Assembly (NCBI GenBank): GCA_913061435.1
Contig: CAJXUK010000027.1
Coordinates: 1-40,904, forward strand
Direction: 5' to 3'
DNA length: 40,904 bases
From: an uncultured Thalassolituus sp.
GTDB taxonomy: Bacteria; Pseudomonadota; Gammaproteobacteria; Pseudomonadales; Oceanobacteraceae
The notes under the pieces are model-generated. The model saw nothing but the letters and a program-made list of their open reading frames with translations, ran no database searches and was not told the origin of the DNA. The translations under genes and the position numbers were made by a program. This document shows positions 7,516 through 15,532 of this stretch, one piece after another (positions within the stretch are counted from its first letter, which is position 1; every line of letters begins with the position of its first letter).

Positions 7516-8307
7516 CTATTTTTTATATTTTTCTTTCAGTTCCAAAAAACCAGGTGATTGTTTATAAGCCTGGAGGGCATCAGCAAATCGTTCGGCGATA
7601 TGGTGTGTATTTCTCGCTTTAGAGAATGCTAAATAGTTAATGGTCGAACTTAACGGTGGTGAAAGAATGATAAGATTTTGAAATTGATTAAGTGCTTGTT
7701 TTTCTTCAAATTCAACTTTGGTCAAAATGCCTAAATCAATCCGATTTGCTAGCAGCGACGATTCAATTTGCTGATTAGAATTAAACTCGATCTTTTTAAT
7801 GGAGCTCAATTGGTTAAACTCTTCACCATAATCGTATCCACGTTTAATACCTATAGACATATCAGCTAGGGCAGAAAAGTCGTTTTTAAATTGAAATTCT
7901 TCCACTCTATTTTTGTTAATAACAAAATGATAATCCGTCTGAGCGAGAATGTTTCCCTCTAAAAACAAGGTGTATTTTTCACGTTCTGGGGTTTTAGAAA
8001 AATAGGTGATGGCGTCACCCTTGCCGCCTTTAAAGTGGACTACTGTGCGTTTCCAAGGATAACTTCTAAATACAACCGGTAAGCCTATAGAGGCGGCAAC
8101 GTTTTCAATCAGTTCAATATTAAAACCGCTAAGTTTGCCTTTTACATACATTTCATCGGGTGGATAATCGATATTGCCCCTTAGAACCACTAACGGCTCA
8201 ATTTGCTGTAGCGGCTTTGTTATTACGGGTGTTTGTGTATCCGCCTGCGATAGAGGCGGCAAAAAACATAAAACACATAGCAGTAAACGTTGGCTAAATT
8301 TATTCAT
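7516..8307 (-). CDS. Periplasmic solute-binding protein, family 3 (orphan)
   Basis: About 263-residue secreted protein with a signal peptide (basic start, hydrophobic LLLCVLCFLPPLS, cleavage near SQA-D) and a type-3 extracellular solute-binding fold: RGNIDYPPDEMYVKGKLSGFN, SYPWKRTVVHFKGGKGDAI and a second-lobe stretch SIGIKRGYDYG. The family binds amino acids or related ligands for ABC importers, but also includes stand-alone sensory proteins. No permease or ATPase gene is close, so transport is unproven. I prefer the ATG at 8307 (GGTG just upstream) over the in-frame GTG at 8313. It lies 59 bp downstream of ybeY on the same strand and may be cotranscribed. Confidence 0.85.
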   Translation of the reverse strand: MNKFSQRLLLCVLCFLPPLSQADTQTPVITKPLQQIEPLVVLRGNIDYPPDEMYVKGKLSGFNIELIENVAASIGLPVVFRSYPWKRTVVHFKGGKGDAITYFSKTPEREKYTLFLEGNILAQTDYHFVINKNRVEEFQFKNDFSALADMSIGIKRGYDYGEEFNQLSSIKKIEFNSNQQIESSLLANRIDLGILTKVEFEEKQALNQFQNLIILSPPLSSTINYLAFSKARNTHHIAERFADALQAYKQSPGFLELKEKYKK

Positions 8308-8366
8308 AATCACCGCATTAATGTCGACGTTAATTTAACATCCATGTATTTAATTAATGTTTTTTA

Positions 8367-8861
8367 TTATTTCTCATCATTTTGATAAGGATTTTCAAAG
8401 CCTAAAGCAGAAATAATCACCTTTTCTATGCCTTCCATTTCTTCGGCTTCTTTATCGTCAATATGATCATAGCCTAGCAGATGCAAACAGCCATGAACAA
8501 TCATATGCGCCCAATGTGCTGACAATAACTTATTTTGTTCTATCGCTTCACGCTCAACCACTTGTTTGCAGACAATCAAATCCCCAAGCAATGGTATGGG
8601 TACATGAGCTGGGGCTTCAAACGGGAACGATAATACGTTGGTGGGTTTATCTTTACCGCGGTATTCGTGATTCAACTCTTGGCTTTCTTCTTCATCGACA
8701 ATACGAATGGTCATTTCTGGTTCTTCGTATTCGGTTCTGTTTAATAACGCCGCCGTTGCCCACAAAGCGAGCTTTTCTTCTGTGGGTAAGTGGCTGTTAT
8801 CTTTAACTGCGAGCTGAACGTCAAGTTGCAGCTCTATCTCAGTAGGAAGGGATGACGTCAT
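8367..8861 (-). CDS. ybeY: Endoribonuclease YbeY, 16S rRNA maturation factor
   Basis: Zinc-dependent single-strand endoribonuclease involved in 16S rRNA 3'-end maturation and ribosome quality control. The diagnostic metal site [11 protein letters not shown] supplies His123, His127 and His133, and the upstream [15 protein letters not shown] is conserved in the family. Length 164 is close to E. coli (155). Its ATG overlaps the ybeZ stop codon by 4 bp (ATGA), as in the common ybeZ-ybeY pair. The usual next genes, corC/ybeX and lnt, are not downstream here. Confidence 0.97.
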   Translation of the reverse strand: MTSSLPTEIELQLDVQLAVKDNSHLPTEEKLALWATAALLNRTEYEEPEMTIRIVDEEESQELNHEYRGKDKPTNVLSFPFEAPAHVPIPLLGDLIVCKQVVEREAIEQNKLLSAHWAHMIVHGCLHLLGYDHIDDKEAEEMEGIEKVIISALGFENPYQNDEK

Positions 8862-10048
8862 TTGGGTTGTTGATCGCTTGTAGTTGAAGTCGAAAGAGCT
8901 GAAGTGGTCGCATTTTCAGCAGGCGCTGCAGAAAGAATGGCGTGGGTAGCTTGCAGCTGTGCACTTTTTTCTAACGCGATGCGCTTTTCTTCGGCGTGTT
9001 TAGCGTCTTTGCGTTTTTTCTCGGCGGTTTCAAACTTGTCGTAAGCATCGACCACTTTTTGCACCAGCGGGTGACGGACAACGTCGGAGTTAGCAAAGCG
9101 AGTGAGGCCAATGCCTTCAACGCCGTCTAAAACGTCTAGTACGTGGCGTAAACCCGATTGAACACCGCGGGGTAAATCGACTTGGGTGATGTCGCCGGTT
9201 ACTACGGCTTTAGAGCCAAAGCCAATACGGGTGAGGAACATTTTCATTTGTTCGCGGGTGGTATTTTGGCTTTCATCTAAAATCACGTAGCTGTGGCTAA
9301 GGGTACGGCCACGCATGTAGGCCAATGGTGCCACTTCAATCACGTTGCGTTCGATCAGTTTTTCGATTTGCTCTGCGCCCATCATGTCGTTTAATGCGTC
9401 GTAAAGCGGGCGTAGGTAAGGGTCAATTTTTTGCGATAAATCACCGGGTAAAAAACCCAGTTTTTCGCCGGCTTCGACTGCTGGGCGTACTAATAAAATT
9501 CGGCTGACTTCGTCGCGCATTAAGGCTTCCACCGCGCAAGCGACTGCCAAATATGTTTTACCGGTACCCGCAGGGCCAACGCCAAAGTTGATGACGTTTT
9601 CGCGAATGGTTTTTAGGTAGCCTAATTGATGATCGCCACGGGCTTGAATCATCAAGCGCGGAGTTTTAATAATACTGGCTTCGTCGTGGTCGGGTTTGGC
9701 GCGTTTACTGTTGTATGCGTGTTCGTCTTTGGCTTCGAGCAATAGCAGGTGTATAAGATCAGGAGTGATCTCGGTGCCGTTATGAGTTTCACGATACAGG
9801 CGGTTAATTAGGTTTTTAACCGCTTCGGCTTTGTCTAGGTTGCCTTCAATTTGAAAACGCGCGCCACGGTTGTAGATTTTGATCTTGAAGTGGTTGGCGA
9901 TTTGCTTGATGTGGCTATCGAGCTGGCCACATAAGTTCGAAAGGCGCTTGGCGTCGTTGGGCTCAACATGAAAGGTAATGCCGTGCTTAGCGCTTTTGTT
10001 GGTTTGCTCTTCTGGTGCTGTGGTTGGTACTGCTGTGTTTTCGCTCAA
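8858..10048 (-). CDS. ybeZ: PhoH-like ATPase YbeZ
   Basis: P-loop NTPase of the PhoH family that partners YbeY in rRNA metabolism. An N-terminal KH-like or PhoH-accessory region (about 25-90) is followed by Walker A GPAGTGKT (158-165), Walker [10 protein letters not shown] and a conserved [14 protein letters not shown]. The C-terminal tail from about 345 is charged and then Ala/Ser/Thr-rich, low-complexity and probably disordered, making the protein (396 aa) longer than E. coli YbeZ. The start codon is TTG with GGGAG about 11 nt upstream. It is translationally coupled to ybeY. miaB is upstream on the same strand but separated by 473 bp. Confidence 0.95.
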   Translation of the reverse strand: MSENTAVPTTAPEEQTNKSAKHGITFHVEPNDAKRLSNLCGQLDSHIKQIANHFKIKIYNRGARFQIEGNLDKAEAVKNLINRLYRETHNGTEITPDLIHLLLLEAKDEHAYNSKRAKPDHDEASIIKTPRLMIQARGDHQLGYLKTIRENVINFGVGPAGTGKTYLAVACAVEALMRDEVSRILLVRPAVEAGEKLGFLPGDLSQKIDPYLRPLYDALNDMMGAEQIEKLIERNVIEVAPLAYMRGRTLSHSYVILDESQNTTREQMKMFLTRIGFGSKAVVTGDITQVDLPRGVQSGLRHVLDVLDGVEGIGLTRFANSDVVRHPLVQKVVDAYDKFETAEKKRKDAKHAEEKRIALEKSAQLQATHAILSAAPAENATTSALSTSTTSDQQPK

Positions 10049-10521
10049 CTGGGTTCTCGCTCCCGAATTTAAGGTATTTTTTGTATCTAGTTTTTTGTAT
10101 CTATTTTTGTAACTAATAGTTGGATAAAATTGTTAGCCAATGCCTCAGCTTATGCTTAATGAGGGTGGCTTCGCAAGCAAACACTGATTAAACGCAGAGA
10201 GTTAGTGCGAATTGAGAGCAGCCTCATACTTTGATTCACTTCAGAAGTTGAATTTTTTTCGGAACGCCGTAAATACTTCGGTCGTTCCTCCCTTCCCTGT
10301 AGGCTCAGCGATCACATCCATGTGATCGATGCCCTGAAAAATTAACTTCTTACATTCATCGTCTTTTCAGCTGCTTTGGTTAGATCATCCTACTCTATTA
10401 ATATTACGCTACTACTAGAAGTAGAGGGTTTACGGCGTGCCGAAAATGACATCTCTTGGCTCGATGGTAAGCGAAGAGCGGCTAAATACAGTTGATCTAG
10501 CAGCTCTACTTAGCTACTAAA
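10049..10521. other. 473-bp intergenic region between miaB and ybeZ with MITE-like element
   Basis: No coding frame looks real. In most relatives this gap is short. Here it holds an inverted-repeat element (10256-10446, entered separately), a flanking stem pair (10243-10260 with 10336-10350), and T-rich DNA near 10076-10110 with two copies of TTTTTTGTATCTA. The gap implies that ybeZ-ybeY either need their own promoter or are read through a structured RNA. Confidence 0.6.
10256..10446. mobile_element. MITE-like element with 18-bp terminal inverted repeats
   Basis: TTTTCGGAACGCCGTAAA (10256-10273) and the reverse complement of 10429-10446 agree at 17 of 18 positions, giving a 191-bp non-coding element with outward-facing ends TTTTCGG...CCGAAAA. 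Inside are a hairpin GGAACG...CGTTCC (10261-10288) and a perfect 9-bp palindrome CGATCACAT-CC-ATGTGATCG (10309-10328). No clear target-site duplication is visible. A second copy was not found elsewhere in this window, so mobility is inferred from structure only; a structured RNA is the alternative. Confidence 0.55.
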
Positions 10522-11952
10522 TCAATACGCGTTTTCTGGTTCAATCACAGTGCCTTGCAAGCTATTCGGTAAGGCTTTGTCGATATGTACCTTAACAAAC
10601 TTGTTGATTAAGCCATGGTCGTCGCAAGTAAAATTCACTACGCGGTTGTTTTCGGTACGGCCTTGCAACTGTGCAGGGTCTTTTCTGGAAACACCGGTAA
10701 CCAAAATAGTTTCGGTATTACCTACCATGCGGCGCGCAATGGCTTGTGCTTGCTGGTTGATACGATCTTGCAAAATGTGCAGGCGTTGTTTCTTTACCGA
10801 CTCTGGAGTATCGTCTGCTAAATCAGACGCTGGAGTACCAGGGCGGGCGCTATAGATAAAGCTGAATGATAAATCAAAGCCAATTTCACCAATTAAATCC
10901 ATGGTGTCTTGGAAGTCTTGTTCAGTTTCACCAGGGAAGCCAATAATAAAATCAGAAGACATGCACAGGTCTGGGCGAATCGCCATGATGCGCTTAACTT
11001 TGGCGATGTACTCGTCACGGTTGTGGCCACGTTTCATCGCGCTTAGAATTTTGTCGGAACCACTTTGCACCGGTAGGTGAAGATGGCTCACCAGTTCGGG
11101 CACTTCGGCGTAAACGTTGATTAAGCTGTCGCTGAATTCCATAGGGTGCGATGTGGTAAAGCGAATGCGGTCGATACCGTCAATGTCGGCCACGCGGCTA
11201 ATCAGTTCGGCTAAGTCGGCATAATCTTCGGCATCGGCGGCGTTGTTGATGTCGTTACCTTGCGCGTCAGAAATAATAACGCCGGTGCCTTTGTTAGGGT
11301 TAGTCGCGGCAACCGCTCCGCTGTAGATAGCACCGCGATAGGCGTTAACGTTTTGGCCTAATAGATTCACTTCGCGAATGCCTTGGGCGGCGACTTCTTC
11401 AACTTCTTTTAACACATCGTGCAACGGGCGGCTCACTTCTTCGCCACGAGTGTAAGGCACCACGCAGAAGGAGCAGTACTTAGAGCACCCTTCCATAATC
11501 GAAACAAACGCGCTGGCGCCTTCTACTTTGGGTGCCGGTAGGTGGTCGAATTTTTCAATTTCTGGGAAAGAAATATCCACCACTTTTTCATGGTTAGCCG
11601 ACTTATTCACCATATCGGGTAAACGGTGTAAAGTTTGCGGGCCAAATACCATATCAACCACCGGGGCACGGTGCATAATTGCCTTGCCTTCTTGGCTGGC
11701 AACGCAGCCGCCAACGCCGATGATAAGGTCGGGATTTTTTTCTTTCAGGTGTTTCCAGCGACCAAGCTGGTGGAATACTTTTTCTTGTGCTTTTTCACGA
11801 ATAGAGCAGGTGTTAAGCAAGATAACATCGGCTTCTGATTCGTTGGTGGTGATTTCCATTTCATGGCTTTCACCCAGCATATCGGCCATACGCGACGAAT
11901 CGTATTCGTTCATCTGACAACCGTGGGTTTTAATAAATAGCTTCTTCGCCAT
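10522..11952 (-). CDS. miaB: tRNA-2-methylthio-N6-dimethylallyladenosine synthase
   Basis: Radical-SAM methylthiotransferase that adds the 2-methylthio group to i6A37 of tRNAs reading UNN codons. The N-terminal domain holds the auxiliary 4Fe-4S ligands Cys12 ([11 protein letters not shown]), Cys49 (NTCSIRE) and Cys83 (GGCVASQEG); the SAM cluster is CSKYCSFC (Cys156/160/163). A C-terminal TRAM-like domain follows GRTENNRVV. At 476 residues it has an inserted stretch of about 30 residues (about 209-242, Ala/Asn/Asp-rich) after [12 protein letters not shown], lacking in the E. coli protein as I remember it. DUF1820 is divergent upstream, as in Pseudomonas. Confidence 0.97.
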   Translation of the reverse strand: MAKKLFIKTHGCQMNEYDSSRMADMLGESHEMEITTNESEADVILLNTCSIREKAQEKVFHQLGRWKHLKEKNPDLIIGVGGCVASQEGKAIMHRAPVVDMVFGPQTLHRLPDMVNKSANHEKVVDISFPEIEKFDHLPAPKVEGASAFVSIMEGCSKYCSFCVVPYTRGEEVSRPLHDVLKEVEEVAAQGIREVNLLGQNVNAYRGAIYSGAVAATNPNKGTGVIISDAQGNDINNAADAEDYADLAELISRVADIDGIDRIRFTTSHPMEFSDSLINVYAEVPELVSHLHLPVQSGSDKILSAMKRGHNRDEYIAKVKRIMAIRPDLCMSSDFIIGFPGETEQDFQDTMDLIGEIGFDLSFSFIYSARPGTPASDLADDTPESVKKQRLHILQDRINQQAQAIARRMVGNTETILVTGVSRKDPAQLQGRTENNRVVNFTCDDHGLINKFVKVHIDKALPNSLQGTVIEPENAY

Positions 11953-12006
11953 GACAAGCGGCCTCGTTTAATCTGGGTGTACGTGCTAAAGAGTTAATTG
12001 CGCGGC

Positions 12007-12012
12007 ATTATA
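12007..12012 (-). promoter_or_regulatory. Probable miaB -10 box
   Basis: On the minus strand the sequence reads TATAAT, 55 nt before the miaB ATG. The matching -35 at 17 bp (TAGATT) keeps three of six consensus bases. The perfect -10 is the main evidence. Confidence 0.4.
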
Positions 12013-12128
12013 CTGCTCAATGGCTGAACAATCTAATCTTGTCTTGCCTTGTTTTGTCTTGTGCAGATAAGGCATCTAATGAGATGAAGTGTGGTAAAAT
12101 GTTTTTTTAATTTATGAGTTAGAGCCAA

Positions 12129-12506
12129 ATGGCCGAGAAAACTATTGCCGAGCCGATTTATCGGGTTATTTTTAATAATCAAGGCGACGTATACGAGTTA
12201 TACACACTGTATATTTATCAAAGTGAAATGTACGGTTTTGTAGAAGTAGAAGAGTTGATTTTTGACGATAGTCAAATAGACGAAGCAAAAAACAAAGAAG
12301 AAGCGAAAGCAAACTTCGAAAAACTGAAGTTAGAATTTACGGGAGTAAAGCGCAGTTTTATTCCATTACCTTCAATTATTAGAATCGATGAAATGGAAAA
12401 ACCGGGAGTGGTTAAGGTTAGCCAATCTAAAGACGACCCAGCGGGTAATGTTCGTCACTTTCCTAGCCACGCATTTAAACGCCCACCGATTGATGCAGAC
12501 GATTAA
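12129..12506 (+). CDS. DUF1820 family protein
   Basis: 125-residue protein recognisable as DUF1820 by IYRVIFNNQGDVYELYTL, SEMYGFVEVEELIFDD, GVKRSFIPLPSIIRIDEM and the C-terminal GNVRHFPS. Function is unknown; the family is common in gammaproteobacteria and often sits beside miaB. It is small, soluble and acidic, without signal peptide or membrane segment. It is divergent from miaB and followed by a hairpin pair that probably ends its transcript. Confidence 0.9.
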   Translation: MAEKTIAEPIYRVIFNNQGDVYELYTLYIYQSEMYGFVEVEELIFDDSQIDEAKNKEEAKANFEKLKLEFTGVKRSFIPLPSIIRIDEMEKPGVVKVSQSKDDPAGNVRHFPSHAFKRPPIDADD

Positions 12507-12563
12507 TTTAGACGACTCATTTAGATGATTAATTTAGACAAGTTAGGCGCTGAATAAAAAACT

Positions 12564-12638
12564 TAACAGAATAAGATTAGCCCACTCGCTTAATACTTAT
12601 TCTGTTATTAAGCTAAACAATGACTGCTTGTTTAGCTT
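12564..12638. terminator. Two consecutive hairpins between convergent genes
   Basis: TAACAGAATAAG (12564-12575) pairs perfectly with CTTATTCTGTTA (12596-12607). Directly after, AAGCTAAACA (12610-12619) pairs perfectly with TGTTTAGCTT (12629-12638). T-runs are short, so Rho-independent function is plausible but not certain. They separate the DUF1820 gene (plus) from the lipoprotein gene (minus) and could serve both. Confidence 0.5.
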
Positions 12639-12652
12639 TTGATTAAACCGAT

Positions 12653-13624
12653 CTATTTAGCCTTATTCATGAGTTTTTTCACTTCTGTTGCCAATGTTGC
12701 GGCTTGCTCATCAAATGGGCGATGACGAATGTCTTCGTTATTTAAAGCAACAGAAACGCGGTACAACCAACGTTCAACACGCAAAGCAATGGCTTCTGCA
12801 TTGTCGCTATTAGCATCATTAATCTCATTAGAAAAATCGGTAATTACTTTTGCATGATCAGTTGCGCGCTGAGCGTCGTGAGTAGCTGACATGATTTGTT
12901 TCTTGGCACGGGGAGTTTTATCAATAACTCCTTGCGCTTGCTGCAAGGTTTTTTGTGCAAAAGCCCAGCTTTTAGGAGCAATGCCATCGCCATTTAATTC
13001 TTTAATAGCTGCTAGCTGATCTTTAATCGGCTGTAATTGAATAAATTCAATGGTTTCAACTTCATTATCATGCATCAGTGGCAGTAGCTTTTTTTGCCCT
13101 AGCTGCGCTTCTCTGATCTTGCCAGCCTCAATTAAATCAATAAGCTCAACAATTGTTGCGCTAACGGTATTGAAGTTTTCTGGGTAGTATTTATCGGCTT
13201 TAATTTCTTCCAGCTTTTGCTTGTGCTTTAACGCCGGACGCAGTGTTTTAATGACCAGCTTTTTAGTTGCAAGACCTGCTTCTAGAGTTTTCTTAGACGC
13301 CATTGCAACGGGCTTAACTTCGCCATCGGGCTTGCCTGAGGTATGCAGCCCTCTGGCTTCTAATAATTTTTCTTGAGCAAGCTTTAGATGACGAGGAGCG
13401 AAGTAAGCTAAGTTTTCAGACTTGCCTAGCTCAATATTCATTTGCGCGCGCTGAATGCTCTTAGCCGCAGACTCATCGGCCATAGCTGCATCTTTTGTCG
13501 CTTCAAGTTCGATGTAGTCAATGTTAGCAATTTTAGCAGCACAACCTGTCATTAAGCTGACTGCAAATACAGTCGATAGCACAGTCATTGCAGGCTTAAA
13601 CGTTGTTAGGCGAAAGATTTGCAT
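12653..13624 (-). CDS. Predicted lipoprotein of unknown function, helical
   Basis: 323 residues with a lipoprotein signal: a basic start, a hydrophobic stretch and SLMTGC with the lipid-accepting Cys28. The mature part is almost entirely helical and charged, rich in Ala, Lys, Glu and Gln, with heptad-like repeats such as APRHLKLAQEKLLEARG and a later echo APKSWAFAQKTLQQAQG, suggesting an internal duplication of a helical-hairpin unit. I do not recognise a named family. There are no OmpA or catalytic motifs. It follows the DEAD-box helicase on the same strand after about 50 bp, so cotranscription is possible. A structural role in the periplasm is a guess. Confidence 0.8.
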   Translation of the reverse strand: MQIFRLTTFKPAMTVLSTVFAVSLMTGCAAKIANIDYIELEATKDAAMADESAAKSIQRAQMNIELGKSENLAYFAPRHLKLAQEKLLEARGLHTSGKPDGEVKPVAMASKKTLEAGLATKKLVIKTLRPALKHKQKLEEIKADKYYPENFNTVSATIVELIDLIEAGKIREAQLGQKKLLPLMHDNEVETIEFIQLQPIKDQLAAIKELNGDGIAPKSWAFAQKTLQQAQGVIDKTPRAKKQIMSATHDAQRATDHAKVITDFSNEINDANSDNAEAIALRVERWLYRVSVALNNEDIRHRPFDEQAATLATEVKKLMNKAK

Positions 13625-13676
13625 GATGTTTCCTTATTTTTCTTTAATCGTATTGTTTTTTCAAAACAACAAGCGG

Positions 13677-15071
13677 CTAGCTATCGTTAGACGGTGTTGT
13701 AGGCTTCTTTTTCTTAATAGGTGCAAAACCCGAAGTATCCATCAAGTTGCTAGGCTTTGGACGGCTTGGGCGTGGGCCGTTGGCTTTTTTCGCGCTAACT
13801 TTCTTTTTGGCAGGGATTGAACTGTTTTTACCTGGACGTTTGTCACGGCCTGGGCCTGCTTTTTTCTTTTTAGTTCCCGCTGCTTTGCCCGAAGCTTTTA
13901 AGCGTTTAGGGCCACTGTACGCGCCTTTTAATTCTTTAATAACGCGCGGTTCAAGGTCTTGCTTGATGTAGCGTTCGATCGCAGCTTTTAGGTTCCACTC
14001 AGTGTGATTGATCAATGAAATAGCAGTGCCGGTTTCGCCTGCACGCCCAGTACGACCTATACGGTGTACATAATCATCGCCTTTACGCGCCATGTCGTAG
14101 TTAACCACCAAGTCGATGCCTTTTACATCTAAGCCACGAGAAGCCACGTCGGTAGCGACCAATACATTGATCTTGCCTTCACGAAATAATTGCATGGTGG
14201 CGTTACGCTGATCTTGGCTCAACTCACCGTGCAAAACGGCACAACGACAACTGTGCTGACGTAAGAATACGTTTAAGCGTTCTGATTCGGTGCGGGTATT
14301 AGTAAAAATGATGGCTTTTTCGAAATCATCGTTAGACAACAACCAGCTTAATAAGCGATCTTTATGTGCGCCGTCGTCGGCTAAAATTGCTTGCTGGGTA
14401 ATATTGTCGTGTTTATCGCGAACCGTTGCGGTAGTAATTTCTAGTGGATTATCGAGTACTTTAGCCGCAACGCGTGCAATGCCTTTGTGATGCAAAGTTG
14501 CCGAGAATAATAAGGTTTGGCGATTGCCTTCATTACATTCACCCGAGATGATCTCCATGTCTTCAGCGAAGCCCATGTCTAACATGCGGTCTGCTTCATC
14601 CAGAACCAGCACTTCAAGATCAATTAAATCAGTCGAACGGCGTTTAATGTGATCAACCAAACGGCCAGGGGTAGAAACAATAAATTCTGGATTTTTACGC
14701 AACATAGCCGCCTGGAATTTAAAGTCGTCTCCACCGGTTAACAGGCCAACGTTCATGCCGTTCATATCGGTAAATTGTTTAGTAGCTTTAAATACTTGGC
14801 GCGCAAGTTCACGAGTGGGCACTAAAATGAGTCCACGAGTACCTTGAATCGTAGATTTTGATTCAAGAAATTTTTGCATCATTGGTAGTAAATACGCCAA
14901 TGTTTTACCACTGCCGGTTTCTGCACAAACCTGCAGATCCTTACCGTCTAGGGCATGAGGTATTGAAGCCTTTTGCACATCAGTAGGGACATTAAGCTGG
15001 AGTTTTTCAAGGGTTTTTTCAATACGATCGTGGATGAAAAAATCAGAGAAGGAAGTAATTTCTGCAGACAA
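13677..15071 (-). CDS. DEAD-box ATP-dependent RNA helicase
   Basis: 464-residue SF2 RNA helicase. Motifs in order are the Q region TDVQKASIPHAL, motif I AETGSGKT (50-57), Ia PTRELA, Ib TPGRL, II DEAD (158-161), III SAT, V ATDVASRGLD and VI HRIGRTGR. A Lys/Pro/Gly-rich basic tail from about residue 395 to the end probably binds RNA without sequence preference. The subfamily (RhlE/RhlB/SrmB-like) cannot be settled by eye. The start is TTG at 15071, preceded by GAGG seven bases upstream. An extended -10 (TGGTAGAAT on the minus strand, 15166-15174) lies about 95 bp upstream. Confidence 0.95.
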   Translation of the reverse strand: MSAEITSFSDFFIHDRIEKTLEKLQLNVPTDVQKASIPHALDGKDLQVCAETGSGKTLAYLLPMMQKFLESKSTIQGTRGLILVPTRELARQVFKATKQFTDMNGMNVGLLTGGDDFKFQAAMLRKNPEFIVSTPGRLVDHIKRRSTDLIDLEVLVLDEADRMLDMGFAEDMEIISGECNEGNRQTLLFSATLHHKGIARVAAKVLDNPLEITTATVRDKHDNITQQAILADDGAHKDRLLSWLLSNDDFEKAIIFTNTRTESERLNVFLRQHSCRCAVLHGELSQDQRNATMQLFREGKINVLVATDVASRGLDVKGIDLVVNYDMARKGDDYVHRIGRTGRAGETGTAISLINHTEWNLKAAIERYIKQDLEPRVIKELKGAYSGPKRLKASGKAAGTKKKKAGPGRDKRPGKNSSIPAKKKVSAKKANGPRPSRPKPSNLMDTSGFAPIKKKKPTTPSNDS

Positions 15072-15392
15072 GGGAAAGCCTCGGTGGTGTGTTCTTGTAA
15101 AAACTGAATGGTCAATTAAAAGCTAATCAGAAGTCAAAAACAGGGTATATAAAAAATTTGAGCATATTCTACCAGATTTGTTGTTTTTTGCTGCTTATTT
15201 AATCAGGTGAGCCAGTAAATTATTGTTAAAATGATCTAATAACTAGATCAATACAATCGAAATTGCGGGGTTAAAAGACGCTTTAATAGGTTGTTTAATA
15301 GATATGACTGAACGTATTGATCTATAAGGCATCAAACCCCGTAGACAATCTGATGATTAATAATAACCACACACAAACATGAGGAGATATTT
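15072..15392. other. Intergenic region upstream of helicase and small gene (321 bp)
   Basis: It holds the extended -10 candidate for the helicase on the minus strand (15166-15174), a perfect dyad TGATCTA-ATAAC-TAGATCA (15232-15250) with a third TGATCTA at 15318-15324, and a distant inverted pair CGGGGTT (about 15267) and AACCCCG (about 15335). The last two could shape the 5' leader of the 43-codon gene. I see no protein gene. Confidence 0.45.
15166..15174 (-). promoter_or_regulatory. Extended -10 promoter candidate for the DEAD-box helicase
   Basis: The minus strand reads TGGTAGAAT, fitting the TGnTATAAT pattern with one mismatch. Extended -10 promoters need little -35 sequence, and none is obvious here. 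It lies about 95 nt before the TTG start. Confidence 0.35.
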
Positions 15393-15524
15393 ATGAGTGC
15401 ACAAGAAATTCAAACTGCGTTAGCCGATACCTTGTTAGAATTGGTCAAACAACAGCAGCGCCAGCAGCAAGCGCAAAAAAATAGTGTGCAAGAGACTGCA
15501 AGTGCTAGCAAAAAGGTGATTTAG
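15393..15524 (+). CDS. Small Gln-rich hypothetical protein (43 aa)
   Basis: ATG at 15393 is preceded by GAGGAG at 15380-15385, a strong ribosome site, and the frame runs 43 codons to TAG. The product starts MSAQEIQTALADTLLELV and continues into a Gln/Arg-rich stretch KQQQRQQQAQK, ending SASKKVI. It looks like one amphipathic helix with a polar tail; there is no signal peptide. The stop is 8 bp from the end of the convergent MFS gene. It is too small for family assignment. The strong ribosome site and tidy placement argue that it is real; transcription is untested. Confidence 0.55.
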   Translation: MSAQEIQTALADTLLELVKQQQRQQQAQKNSVQETASASKKVI

Positions 15525-15532
15525 TAAGAAGG

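Noticed and set aside
11528..11917. 129-codon frame antisense to miaB
   Set aside because: Fully inside miaB, whose Fe-S motifs are beyond doubt.
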